Assembly (NCBI GenBank): GCA_028583405.1
Contig: CM053249.1
Coordinates: 36,426,485 to 36,490,484 of the forward strand
From: Pogonophryne albipinna
Taxonomy: Eukaryota; Chordata; Actinopteri; Perciformes; Artedidraconidae
Direction of reading: 5' to 3'
DNA length: 64,000 bases
Under the pieces are notes generated by a model. That model was not told the origin of the DNA. It did not search any database and saw only the letters and a program-made list of their open reading frames with translations. The position numbers and the translations under genes were made by a program. Below are positions 1 to 11,660 of the stretch, in pieces (within the stretch, counting starts at the first letter, position 1; each line of letters starts with the position of its first letter).

Positions 1-689
1 TGCTCAGCCCCACTCTGTGTGTGTGTTCGGAGTGTTTGTTTCCCTTTAAACCAGCTGCGGGCAGTACTCTGAGAGTCACGGACATGAATTCATAGATCTA
101 AAATAATGTATACGCTGTCATTTCCCCACGTAAACATAACAGTCTGCAATGAAATGGTTGTCTGACTTGTCTCCTCCTGTGTGCTCCACTTCCTCCTTGG
201 CGTGAGCACGAGAAACTAACCCGTTATCCCGACTTTATTTTCTTCCGTAAATACCTGAATATTTAAGAGTAGACGGTTAGTGTTCTAGACCTTGACCCAT
301 CAAACTTGAATAATTTCTCATAAATACTTTTGTCTTGTTTATGTCGTTCTTTCTTTCTCCTCAACGTTCCGGGCACAGCTCAGGTCAGAGTTCTCTCTTT
401 GAGAATTCCTTAAACCCAGGTGGATTTGGTCATGGTTGCTGTGACAACAACACAGTGAGCTCAGATCAGTAGAAGGTCTTCAGGTTTAGACCTTCTACAT
501 CTCAAAAATCGAAATATATTACTGGGGACGCAGACATATGCAGGACACACCCTTTCAACTGAGTTGTTTCTTCCAAGGTAACCATAATGCCACGCAGTTA
601 GATGTGTTTATCATTGTCTATCACTTGTATCACTTTAACAATCTTGATAAGACATGTTGTATTATTGTAATTCAAAACTTAAATAAATA
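1..689. other. Noncoding flank with one small perfect hairpin
   Basis: I see no gene or clear repeat in this stretch. The only distinct structure is a hairpin at 469-498 with an 11-bp perfect stem (GTAGAAGGTCT / AGACCTTCTAC) and an 8-nt loop. The LINE sequence begins abruptly at about 690, as expected for 5' truncation on insertion. Confidence 0.5.
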
Positions 690-1610
690 ATGCCTTTACT
701 AAAAGGAGGGGAGGCAACTATTTTAAATAACTATAGGCCAATCTCTAAATGGTCAGTTCTGGCGAAGGTGCTCCAACGCCTAGTGAGTGAACAAGTAAAG
801 GAGTTTTTATGTAAAAATAATATCCTGTCTAAACATCAGTCAGGCTTCAGAAAGCAACATAGCACCATCACTGCGACAATGAAAGTGGTGAATGACATTA
901 CGAGTATCTTAGATAATAAGCAGAGTTGTGCAGCTCTATTTATTGACCTTTCCAAAGCGTTTGACACCGTTGATCATCGCATCTTAAAGCAGAGGCTACT
1001 CAGTATAGGCATATCCAGCCATGCAGTAGGGTGGTTTGTGAACTACCTTTCTGAAAGGTCCCAATGTGTTCACTTTGATGGGCTGTCTTCTGAGTGGTTA
1101 AACATTACTAATGGTGTTCCCCAAGGTTCTGTTTTAGGTCCACTTTTATTCTCCATATATATCAACAGTTTAGGTGAAGCTACCTTACATTTTTATGCGG
1201 ATGATACCGTGATGTACTGTGCAGGTCCCTCCATTAAGGAGGCTGGTGTTAAATTACAGGCTGTTTTTAACATTATTCAGACCCAGCTCTCTGAACTAAA
1301 GCTTCTTTTAAATGTTGATAAAACCAAGGTAATGCTCTTTTCTAAAGCTAAAAAGACACCAGAGCCTGTTTTGGATATTGTAACTGCGCAAGGAATAATA
1401 CTTGAAGTGGTTGCCTGTTACAAATACCTAGGTATCTGGCTTGATGATTGTCTCACTTTTAAACTTCAGGTCAATAACCTGCTTAAAAAGCTGAGGGTTA
1501 GACTAGGTTTCTTTTTCAGAAACAAGTCCTGTTTCTCTTTTGAAGCCAGGAAAAGGCTAGTCACTGTGACCCTTTTACCTGTGCTGGACTATGGTGATCT
1601 GGTCTATATG
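690..1610 (+). pseudogene. LINE reverse transcriptase, upstream half of a split copy
   Basis: This is the RT domain of a non-LTR retrotransposon, probably of the L2/CR1/Rex-like group; the clade is tentative. Counting residues from the first methionine, the sequence shows NNYRPIS (13-19), LFIDLSKAFDTVDH (83-96, with the first catalytic Asp), NGVPQGSVLGPLLF (141-154), YADD (169-172, the catalytic pair) and YKYLGIWLD (244-252). There is no endonuclease domain, so the copy is 5' truncated at about 690. The frame is open for 307 codons without a stop, unlike most LINE relics here. It ends because LINE sequence stops at 1610; the next four residues and the stop at 1623-1625 come from the inserted hAT end. 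The C-terminal half resumes at 14001. Confidence 0.9.
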
Positions 1611-2053
1611 CAGGGCTGCACATAATTGGTGCGCAGGTGCGCATGTGCACCTCCGCCAAAAAATGAGCACCGGGTGGGCGCTGCGCTGGTAGCTCTGGGA
1701 GGGGAAAAAACATTTTTGACCGTTGGGGCTCATCCTAATTTTCGGCCTTGATGTAACAATATTCATAATTAAGTAACTGTAACACCCTTTTCACTCCGGT
1801 TACACGTTTCATTTGCCCTGTACGATGGGCGCTGTAAGTGATGAAAATGGGGGATGTTGGCTTATCTGGCGCCCGCAGCTCACAGCCAAAGTGCGAGGGA
1901 GAGAGGGAGGGTGCACCGGTACCGGCGCTGTTGTTATTAGAATCTGGTGCTAGCTAAGAAGAAGATGTTTCTACAATTATGTGGAGGGAGAGTCCTCTCC
2001 AGTCAGACTGAGAGGCTGATAACTACAGCTCAGTGAGGTAAAGGACTCTGAGT

Positions 2054-4364
2054 GTTTAGATCAGGGGTCTCAGACTCCATTTACCTGGGGGCCGCTGGAC
2101 GTAGAGTCTGGGCAAGTCTGGGCCGCTTCAAGTATTCCACAAAAAATGTATTAAAAAATACAACATTAACAGTTCTTCAACATCTTCTTAACATGAACGG
2201 TTCTTCACAACATAACTATTTACAGTTGCTCTTGCCTACTCCTTGCTGGTAGAGACCTGGCAGCGCTTCCTCTCACACAGCTGAGCAACATTTGGTTTGA
2301 GGGAGGAAGCAGTTGAAACCCTTAGTATGGCTTGAAGATGTTCATCAGTATGTCTGGACCTGTACTTTGACTTATTGAAGTTCATGGTGGAGAAGAGCTG
2401 TTCACACATATATGTGCTCCCAAAAAGGCACATGGTCCGCTTGAACATCCTGGAAAGCTCAGGGAAGGAGAGGGGCAATTCTCTCATGAACTGTCCAAGC
2501 TTGTCTGCTTTCCCATTCACTTCCCTGAACTTGGCTTTGAGCTCAGAATTGTACTGCAGGTCAATGAGCTCCATTTAAAGCACACCAGGGGCATTTTCCA
2601 CATCAAAGGAGAAGGGGTCTGCAAACATTTGGAAAGTGGCTCTGTGTGTCTTGAAGTCTGCAAACCGCTGATCAAATTCCTCCTGTAGCTTCACAATGGC
2701 ATCAACATACTTCTCACCACTGAATGCTGTGCCCTTGTCCATGAGAGCCTTGCATGCTGGGAAATGGCAGAGGTTTTTCTGAGGGAGCTGGGCTTTCCAT
2801 GACACCAGTTTTGTAGAGAATGCTTTGACATTGTCATATGCTGCACTGACAAGCTGGCCCTGGCCCTGCAACTTCTTATTCAGTGCATTCAGCTCCTGTG
2901 TGATGTCAACGAGAAAAGCTAAGTCCATGAGCCATTTGGGATCACTCAGCTCTGGAACAGCCATCCCACCCTTTTCCAGCATGAATACTTTCAGTTCTGT
3001 TCTCAACTCAAAAAACCTCTTCAGGACGTGTCCCCTGCTGAGCCAACGCACCTCTGTGAAGTAGAGCACATCCTCATATTCTGACTCAATTTCCTCCAAA
3101 AAAGCACGGAACTGGCAGTGCTTTAAGCCCCTGGATCTGATATGGTTGAGCATTTCACAACAACAGACATCACATTGTCAAATTTCAAGCATTTGCTGCA
3201 AAGGGCCTGCTGATGGATAATGCAGTGCAGAGCAATAGCCTCCTCCACACCCTCCTCCTCCAGTTTTCTTTGAACAAGTGCCACCAGCCCATTTTTCCTC
3301 CCTGTCATTGATGGCGCTCCGTCGGTCGTAATTCCAACAAACCTCTTCCATGGCAGACCAATATCCGCAATGGCATCACACAGTTGCTGGAATATCTCCT
3401 GAACGGTGGTCTGGCCATGCATTGGTTTCACTGTAAGCAACTCCTCTGTCACTTCAAACTTGTCATCAACACCACGGACATACATTGCGAGCTGAGCAGT
3501 GTCAGTGATGTCCGTGCTCTCATCAAGAGCCACAGAGTATGCACGGAAAAGTTTGGCTTTGTCGCACAGCTGATCATATATGTCACTTGATAAGTCAGAA
3601 ATGCGCTCTGCCACTGTGTTAGCTGACAGGCTGATGTTGTTAAACTGACCCTTCTTTTCCGGACAGACTATACTTGCAGCCTGCAACATGCACTTTTTTA
3701 CAAACTCGCCTTCCGTAAACGGCTTTCCCGCCTTAGCAATCATCTCACTCACCACATAGCTAGCTTCGACTGCTAAATCAGCCTCATTGCTTCCTTTCTT
3801 GAAGAGATTTTGTTGCTTCCATAGACATTTTTTTAGCTCTGTGACTCTTTTCTCTCTCTCTTCTCCCAGATATTTTGCATACTCTGCATGTTTAGTTGAG
3901 TAGTGACGTTTGACGTTATACTCCTTGAATACAGCGATTTTCTCTGTGCATATAAGGCACGTTGCATTTCCCCTGTACTCGACAAAAAAATATTCAGTCT
4001 CCCACTTCTCCTGAAATCTTCTGTGGTCATCATCGACTTTTCTTTTCCCTGAAAGTTTTGATGTAGACATGACTGGGCGATATATTTTCCTTCCACTCTG
4101 TGTCACTTTTGGATCACTCTGTGATTGATTCCGCTGCACGCATTTGATTGACGTGGCGGAGTTCCCTCGGAGGGGGGAGGGGCCAGGGAACTGCGAGCAG
4201 CAGTTCCCTGCTAGCAGTGGGATCAATCCAAAAATGTAATTAAAATTTGAAAGCGCAAACGTAAACGCGCGGGCCAGATTAACACTATTACATGATATCA
4301 ACAACGGGGCCATGAGAAACTGTCTCGGCCCGCGGGCCTGGAGTCTGAGACACCTGGTTTAGAT
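2054..4364 (-). mobile_element. Complete hAT (Charlie-like) DNA transposon with target duplications
   Basis: The element spans 2062-4356. Its left terminal inverted repeat is CAGGGGTCTCAGACTCC and the right one (4340-4356) is its reverse complement with one mismatch. Perfect 8-bp direct repeats GTTTAGAT flank it at 2054-2061 and 4357-4364, which is the hAT target-duplication length. The transposase gene runs on the minus strand and fills most of the 2.3-kb element. The target is the 5' noncoding part of the larger insertion that begins at 1611. Confidence 0.95.
2236..4070 (-). pseudogene. hAT transposase (GTF2IRD2/ZBED-like), one frameshift and one stop
   Basis: The likely start is the ATG at 4068-4070 (MSTSKLSGKRK); an upstream in-frame ATG at 4313 exists, but its extension looks like leader sequence. 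A BED-type zinc finger region follows (C-x2-C in CLICTEKIAVF, then H-x4-H in RHYSTKH). Next come the hAT catalytic-domain segments SVALDESTDITDTAQLA, VGITTDGAPSMTGRKNGLV and LHCIIHQQALCSK. Near 3150 the frame shifts by one, from VMSVVV into LNHIRSRGLKHCQFRAFLEE. At 2575-2577 a TAA interrupts the frame, most simply a CAA-to-TAA change. The C-terminal dimerisation region (CLFGSTYMCEQLFSTMNFNKSK) follows and ends at 2236. Only two disabling lesions in about 600 codons suggest a fairly young copy. Host exapted relatives (GTF2IRD2) exist, but the intact terminal repeats show this is a transposon. Confidence 0.92.
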
Positions 4365-4659
4365 AGTTCACTTTAGTCTAAGTTCAAACGGTTTGGTCAC
4401 AATTTATGTAAACACATATTTCCAAGGCACTCCATTATAATTATTGGGATAAACAGGTTTGAAATCATTTCAATGTATACTATAGGACAGTAACCAAAAA
4501 TATCCTTTAAAACTGGAGAGAAAAATGCATAAATAAATAAATGTTAAGGTAAAATAAGATATGAATGAACAACACAAATAAAACAAGTTACATTCATTTC
4601 TTATTGGCTATGGTAGGTTATTGGTTATGTTCACATACTTATTTTATTACATCCACTTG

Positions 4660-5208
4660 TCTAAGATGACAACAGAGACTTTCGACCCAAAACCAGCTGT
4701 TGACTTGTGGATGCAAGCAGCTAATCGCAGACTCAACCAGAGAGAAAGAAGTAGGCCTACATCATCAGCTACTGTCACGATCTGTCTGTGTTGTGTTTTG
4801 TCTTGTCTTTTTCTGTCTTTGGTTTCATGTTTTATTTTTGAAAAGTGTTCACCCCCTGTCTTGCCTGTTGCTGTCTGTCTGTTTTCCCTCCTACCTGAAT
4901 ACCCGATTGTGTTCACCTGGTGCCCCTGTGTTTTCTCCTCCCTCCTCATCTGTGTCTTGTTTGTGTGATTAGTCTTGTGTGTATTTAAGTTCTGGTTTTT
5001 CTGTCTGTCATTGTTGGTTCATTGTTTGTCTGTGACTGTGTTCACGGTAGTGTTCTGTTTGTCCGTGTTAACCTTGAAATAAAGGTATTTTCAGTCTAAT
5101 CTGCATTTGGGTCCTGCCTGCTTCGCTCACCCCTTAACAGCTACAATGTCTGACAGAGAGGAAGACAGTGAGGAGAACAGTCAGGAGGGTAGTGATGACA
5201 GCTTGTGA
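4660..5208 (+). pseudogene. Final coding segment of a hAT transposase, split by a solo LTR
   Basis: The frame reads TETFDPKPAVDLWMQAANRR, which resembles the C-terminal end of TTF/ZNF862-type hAT transposases (FDP-x-PAV-x-LW). It runs into an LTR at 4773. If the LTR and one copy of its 5-bp duplication are set aside, the frame continues as ATMSDREEDSEENSQEGS and stops with TGA at 5206-5208. The acidic serine-rich tail resembles C-termini of this transposase type. No upstream catalytic exons are visible, so most of the gene is gone. It may be the original transposase of the insertion that begins at 1611, since strand and position fit, but the family assignment rests on a short motif. Confidence 0.6.
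4773..5139 (+). mobile_element. Solo LTR (gypsy-like) with 5-bp target duplication
   Basis: This 367-bp unit begins TGTCACG and ends CTTAACA (TG...CA). It is flanked by direct repeats GCTAC at 4768-4772 and 5140-5144. Inside are a TATA-like TATTTAAG at 4982-4989 and a polyadenylation signal AATAAA at 5078-5083, in the order expected of an LTR on the plus strand. No internal gag-pol region is present, so this is a recombined solo LTR. Gypsy-type assignment comes from the terminal bases and general appearance. Confidence 0.85.
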
Positions 5209-5344
5209 TTACTGGTCGTGCTAATGTTGTCTTGTGTTCACCTCTGCATGTGAGTAGTATTAACAATACCCCTTTCGTCTCATTAGTATGCATAACAAGT
5301 GACAGGTGGGCACGCCCCCGATTATGCAAATGAGCTAAGTCCCG
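5209..5344. other. Noncoding sequence after the hAT stop codon
   Basis: This could be the 3' untranslated part of the hAT gene. I searched it by eye for the complement of the terminus seen at 1611 and did not find it. Confidence 0.3.
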
Positions 5345-5870
5345 CCTCCCATTGTTCGAGACCCTTTGATGTGAGGGGTGAGGTGTTATAACAGGTAGGT
5401 GTGAAAAGCCCCCCTGTGTAGTGCCTTTGTTGTCTAATTATTTGATGTATTGATTAAGGCAGTCTCTTTGAAGTTATGTTGTCTGGCCCCTCACACCCCT
5501 TTGTAGTCTAATTCTTTGATGTGTTGATTAAGGTAGTCTCTTTGAAGTTATGTTGTCTGTCCCCTCACACCCCTTGGTGGTCTAATTATTTGATGTGTTG
5601 ATTAAGGCAGTCTCTTTGAAGTTATGTTGTCTGTCCCCTCACAACCCCTTGTAGTCTAAGCCTTTGATGTGAGTTGTTATAACAGGTAGGTGTGAAAAGC
5701 CCCCCTGTGTAGTGCTTTTGTTGTCTAATTCTTTGATGTGTTGATTAAGGCAGTCTCTTTGAAGTTATGCTGTCTGGTCCCCTCAGGGTTGTATAATCTA
5801 ATTAGCCTTTGATGTGGTGTGTTATAAGCCTTTGATGTTAATCTAGGTGTCTCTTTGAAGTTATGCGTGA
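5345..5870. repeat. Tandem array, ~74-bp unit with ~291-bp higher-order period
   Basis: The core TTGATGTGTTGATTAAGGCA and the following GTCTCTTTGAAGTTATG recur at about 5445, 5518, 5593 and 5735, which is a step of about 74 bp or twice that. A second signature, TTATAACAGGTAGGTGTGAA, occurs at about 5385 and 5676, giving a longer period of about 291 bp. Degenerate pieces of the unit reappear at 5810-5865 and 6425-6500. Confidence 0.85.
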
Positions 5871-7304
<1,434 letters not shown>

Positions 7305-7712
7305 ACCCTGTGTGCTGAAATCTACTCAAACAGAGTACTTCATGATAGTGGTCAGCTTTTTAACACAAAAGTGTATCTTTCAGTAACTTTCTCAGAGAAT
7401 TTAAGCATAAATCTGTCAAATGTTCAAAACAGCCTTCACTGAAATAGCCTCAAAATCACAAACTGCCAGTAAGAGTCAGATTATTAACGAAATCTACTGA
7501 CACAAAGTACTTCATTATCTACTTTTCAGCTTTTATACACAAAAGTGTATCTTTCAGTAACTTTCTCAGAGAATTTAAGCATAAATCTGTCAAATGTTCA
7601 AAACAGCCTTGTTTCACTGAAATAGCCTCAAAATCACAAACTGCCATTAAGAGTCAGAATCCTAACGAAATCTACTCAAACAGAGTACTTCATGGTAGTG
7701 GTCAGCTCTTAA

Positions 7713-8902
7713 GGCGAGACACCCCAGGTGAATAGGGTAATTTTTTTAACTTAAAGGTATCAGCTAGAAATTTCTCCAGTTAATTACTTACAATAAGGCA
7801 ATTGTCTTTTGTATTACAAGTTTTCTGAAATAGCATGTTTAAATATGCAAATGATCCATTATCTCATTAAATATGCACATATTTTAACACATTTCAGGAA
7901 TCGAAATCTGAACTTTGGATAAAGCCAGGTTCAAAATTCTTGTTTCATTTTGTAGTCATATTAGTATCTAAGGCTTTTACAGAAGGGATATTGGATATCT
8001 CTCTTTATCACTCCATAAATCAGAAAATACTGTCAACAGCCCTAAAATATCAATTTTCGCCATGTTTTTATGTATACAATGTTGTATAATTCAGGCTATG
8101 AATGATATATGAACAAACCCTTCTGTAAAAGCCTTCATAATATTGATAGGAATATAACTGGAAGGTTTGGTGTCTCTACGTGCTACTGAAGTTGAAATTT
8201 CGAACTCAGAGTAGGAGAAAAAACTCATTTGGAGAAAACGACCTTTAAATATTGCAGTGAGGCGCTAGCTAAACCCTCCTGTTCTTTGGATGATAGCTTG
8301 CGCCTCGACGCACTCCGTGAAGGTATTTCATGTTCGGGGTCATTTGTTTTTTGTATAACCTTGCTTCGTGCAAGTGACAATTGTTGTCGTCTTCTCTGTG
8401 AACGTTTTTTTCGCCGTTCTTTTGCCATTTTGAGATTTCAATTTCGAGCGGAAAGCTAACCAGGAAGTGTTTTAGCACACCACGTGACGCATCTGAACGA
8501 ATCACATTGTCAGAAATTGACACCAGCCAATGAGATTTCGTTTCTTGGTTTAAGACCCCTTTGTGCTTTCACGATTGGTTGCTGATACAAAGGAAATGAC
8601 CATATTTGGATCCGATGAGATTGTGCAGGAGAGACACAGCTTTCCAGCGATATCTCTGTTGACATGGTGCACACAGCGGCCGCGGTACTTTATGTTATGT
8701 TAGAATGTTAACTTTTGGTGAATTTAGGAGAAATCTACAGACGCAAATAGACAAACTATAGTAAAATAAACACTTAAATGTGTATTTTGTACGTTTTCCT
8801 TCCAAAAGCCTGAAAGAAAACATGTTATAGAATCAAAATAGCACAAAATCTCAAAATTGACCAGTACTTGAAAAACGATGTTTTTGCCTGCCGTGTCTCG
8901 CC
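7713..8902. mobile_element. TTAA-flanked non-autonomous DNA transposon in the satellite
   Basis: This 1,190-bp element is bounded by TTAA at 7709-7712 and 8903-8906. Terminal inverted repeats are GGCGAGACACCCC at the left and, on the opposite strand, GGCGAGACACGGC at the right. TTAA duplication is characteristic of piggyBac and also of Kolobok elements, and I cannot choose between them. A basic minus-strand frame at 8225-8428 (MAKERRKKRSQRRRQQLSLA...) looks like the N-terminus of a nuclear protein and may be a transposase remnant, but I do not recognise it. Confidence 0.85.
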
Positions 8903-10384
8903 TTAAACACAAACGTGTATCTTTCAGTAACTTTCTGAGAGAATTTAAGCATAAATCTGTCAAATGTTCAAAACAGCCTTCACTGAAATAGCGTCAAAAT
9001 CACAAACTGCCATTAAGAGTCAGATTCTTAACGAAATCTACTGACACAAAGTCATTCATTATCTACTTTTCAGCTTTTATACACAAAAGTGTATATTTCA
9101 GTAACTTTCTCAGAGAATTTAAACATAAATCTGTCAAATGTTCAAAACAGCCTTCACTGAAATAGCCTCAAAATGACAAACTGCCATTAAGAGTCAAATG
9201 CTTGACGAAATCTACTAAAACAGAGTGCTTTTCATGGTAGTAGTCAGCTTTTAAACACAAAAGTGTATCTTTCGGTAACTTTTTGAGAGAATTACGCATA
9301 AATCAGTCAAATGTTCAAAATAGCCTTCACTGAAATAGCCTCAAAATGACAAACTGCCATTAAGAGTCAGATGCTTGACGAAATCTACTAAAACAGAGTG
9401 CTTTTCATGGTAGTAGTCAGGTTTTAAACACAAAAGTGTATCTTTCGGTAACTTTTTGAGAGAATTACGCATAAATCAGTCAAATGTTCAAAACAGCCTT
9501 CACTGAAATAGCCTCAAAATCACAAACTGCCATTAAGAGTCAGATTCTTAATGAAATCTACGGACACAAAGTACTTAATTATCTACTTTTTCAGCTTTTA
9601 AAAAAGAAAAGTGTATCTTTCGGTAACTTTCTCAGAGAATTTAAACATAAATCTGTCAAATGTTCAAAACAGCCTTCACTGACATAGCCTCAAAATGACA
9701 AACTGCCATTAAGAGTCAGATTCTTAACGAAATCTACTCAGAGTACTTCATGGTAGTGGTCAGCTTTTTAAGTACAAAAGTGTATCTTTCAGTAACATTT
9801 TGAGAGAATTAAGCATAAATCTGTCAAATGTTCAAAACAGCCTTCACTGAAACAGCCTCAAAATCACAAACTGCCATTAAGAGTCAGATTCTTAACGAAA
9901 TCTACTGACACAAAGTACTTCATTATCTACTTTTTCAGCTTTTAAAAAAGAAAAGTGTATCTTTCGGTAACTTTTTGAGAGAATTAAGCATAATTTTGTC
10001 AAATGGTCAAAACAGCCTCTGTTTCAAGCCTCAAAATCACAAACTGCCATTAAGAGGCAGATTCTTAACGAAATCTACTGACACAAAGTACTTCATGATC
10101 TACTTTTTCAGCTTTTATACACAAAAGTGTATCTTGCAGTAACTTTCTCAGAGAATTTAAACATAAATCTGTCAAATGTTCAAAACAGCCTTCACTGACA
10201 TAGCCTCAAAATCACAAACTGCCATTAAGAGTCAGAATCCTAGCGAAATCTACTCAGAGTACTTCATGGTAGTGGTCAGCTTTTAAATACAAAAGTGTAT
10301 CTTTCAGTAACTTTTTGAGAGAATTAAGCATAAATCTGTAAAATGTTCAAAACAGCCTTGTTTCACTGAAATGGCGTCAAAATC

Positions 10385-10504
10385 AGAAACTGGCTGAAAC
10401 TATACAGTGAATTAGAGAAATTACAGCACAGAGTTTTCTACTACGACACAGATAGTATAATCTATGTGACAAGAAAGGGGCAGTCTCCAGTACTTTCATG
10501 GTAG
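10385..10504 (+). pseudogene. DNA polymerase B motif C fossil, copy 1
   Basis: A short frame reads LKLYSELEKLQHRV followed by FYYDTDSIIYVTRKG and stops at TAG after PVLSW. YxDTDS is motif C of family B DNA polymerases, in which both aspartates bind catalytic metal; it lies at 10439-10456. The preceding LKLYxxLExL helix also matches the palm region of protein-primed PolB (Pfam DNA_pol_B_2), as encoded by Polinton/Maverick and related elements. The satellite resumes on both sides, so only about 115 bp of polymerase gene is present. This is a relic, not a gene. Confidence 0.72.
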
Positions 10505-10964
10505 TGGTCAGCTTTTTAAATACAAAAGTGTATCTTTCGGTAACTTTCTGAGAGAATTAAGCATAAATCTGTCAAATGTTCAAAACAGCCTTCACTGAAA
10601 TAGCTTCAAAATCACAAACTGCCATTAAGAGTCAGATTCTTAACGACATCTACTGACACAAAGTACTTCATTATCTACTTTTCAGCTTTTAAAAAAGAAA
10701 AGTGTATCTTTCGGTAACTTTTTGAGAAAATTAAGCATTAATCTGTCAAATGTTCAAAACGGCCTTCACTGAAATAGCCTCAAAATTACAAACTGCCATT
10801 AAGAGTCAGAATCCTAACGAAATCTACTCAAACAGAGTACTTCATGGTAGTGGTCAGCTTTTAAACACAAAAGTGTATCTTTCAGTAACTTTCTGAGAGA
10901 ATTTAAGCATAAATCTGTCAAATGTTCAAAACAGCCTTGTTTCACTGAAATAGCGTCAAAATCA

Positions 10965-11080
10965 CAAACTGGCTGAAAATGTACAGTGAATTGGAGAAAT
11001 TACAGCACAGAGTTTTCTACTACAACACAGATAGTATAATCTATGTGACAAGACAGGGGCAGTCTCCAGTACTTTCATGG
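10965..11080 (+). pseudogene. DNA polymerase B motif C fossil, copy 2 (Asp to Asn)
   Basis: This is the same fragment as copy 1, in a later satellite unit. It reads LKMYSELEKLQHRV then FYYNTDSIIYVTRQG. Motif C at 11018-11035 has Asn in place of the first catalytic Asp (AAC for GAC). Its mirror copy in the right palindrome arm keeps GAC, so this change arose after the arms were duplicated. Confidence 0.72.
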
Positions 11081-11340
11081 TAGTGGACAGCTTTTAAAAA
11101 GAAAAGTGTATATTTCGGTAACCTTTTGAGAGAATTAAGCATAAATCTGTCAAATGTTCAAAACAGCCTTGTTTCACTGAAATAGCCTCAAAATGACAAA
11201 CTGCCATTAAGAGTCAGATGCTTGACGAAATCTCATGGTAGTGGTCAGCTTTTAAACATAAAAGTGTATCTTTCAGTATCTTTTTGAGAGAATTAAGCAT
11301 AAATCTGTCAAATGTTCAAAACTGCCTTGTTTCACTGAAT

Positions 11341-11660
11341 TGGATAAATGTATCCGAAAATAGTGTCTCTTAAGGCGGATATAGTCCCCTGATAACTCCC
11401 GTTACATTCCTCCAGAGTCAGAAATAGTGTAAGTTTACTTTTGGAAGAACCAGAGAAAAGGGTGAAAATTGATCAAATATATCCGAAAATAGTGTCTCTT
11501 AAGGCAGGTAGAGCCCCCTGACAACCCCCCTTACATTCATCCAGAGTCAGAAAAAGTCTCTACGTTATCTTTTTGGGAGAACCAGAGGAAAGGGGTGAAA
11601 ATGGAGAAATTGTATCCGAAAATAGTGTCTCTTAAGGCGGGTAGAGTATGGGAATTGAAC
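11341..11660. repeat. Short tandem array, ~130-bp unit, near the palindrome centre
   Basis: TATCCGAAAATAGTGTCTCT plus TAAGGC starts at 11351, 11480 and 11613, giving steps of 129 and 133 bp. Each unit also carries CCAGAGTCAGAAA and a GAACCAGAG(A/G)AAAGGG block. The same units occur in reverse on the right arm (about 12035-12345). Confidence 0.88.

Larger units (their letters stand above)
7305..11340 (+). repeat. ~170-bp satellite array (left arm)
   Basis: The unit contains GTGTATCTTTCAGTAACTTT, then GAGAGAATTTAAGCATAAAT, CTGTCAAATGTTCAAAACAG and CACAAACTGCCATTAAGAGT. The first landmark recurs at about 7372, 7547, 8919, 9090, 9265, 9439, 9615, 9780, 9957, 10127, 10292, 10529, 10704, 10875, 11107 and 11267. 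Spacing is mostly 165-177 bp, longer where extra sequence is present. Copies are similar but not identical. A TTAA element interrupts the array at 7713-8902. Two units carry a DNA polymerase B fragment. Confidence 0.93.

Noticed and set aside
2236..4313. Host GTF2IRD2-like or ZBED-like gene
   Set aside because: Terminal inverted repeats with perfect 8-bp duplications surround it and the frame is broken, so it is a transposon copy rather than an exapted gene.
10385..10504. A functional DNA polymerase gene
   Set aside because: Only about 40 codons around motif C are present, bounded by stops and satellite sequence; no other polymerase motif is visible.
7305..11340. Possible CRISPR array
   Set aside because: The direct repeats are far too long (about 170 bp), have no unique spacers, and occur in vertebrate DNA; it is a satellite.
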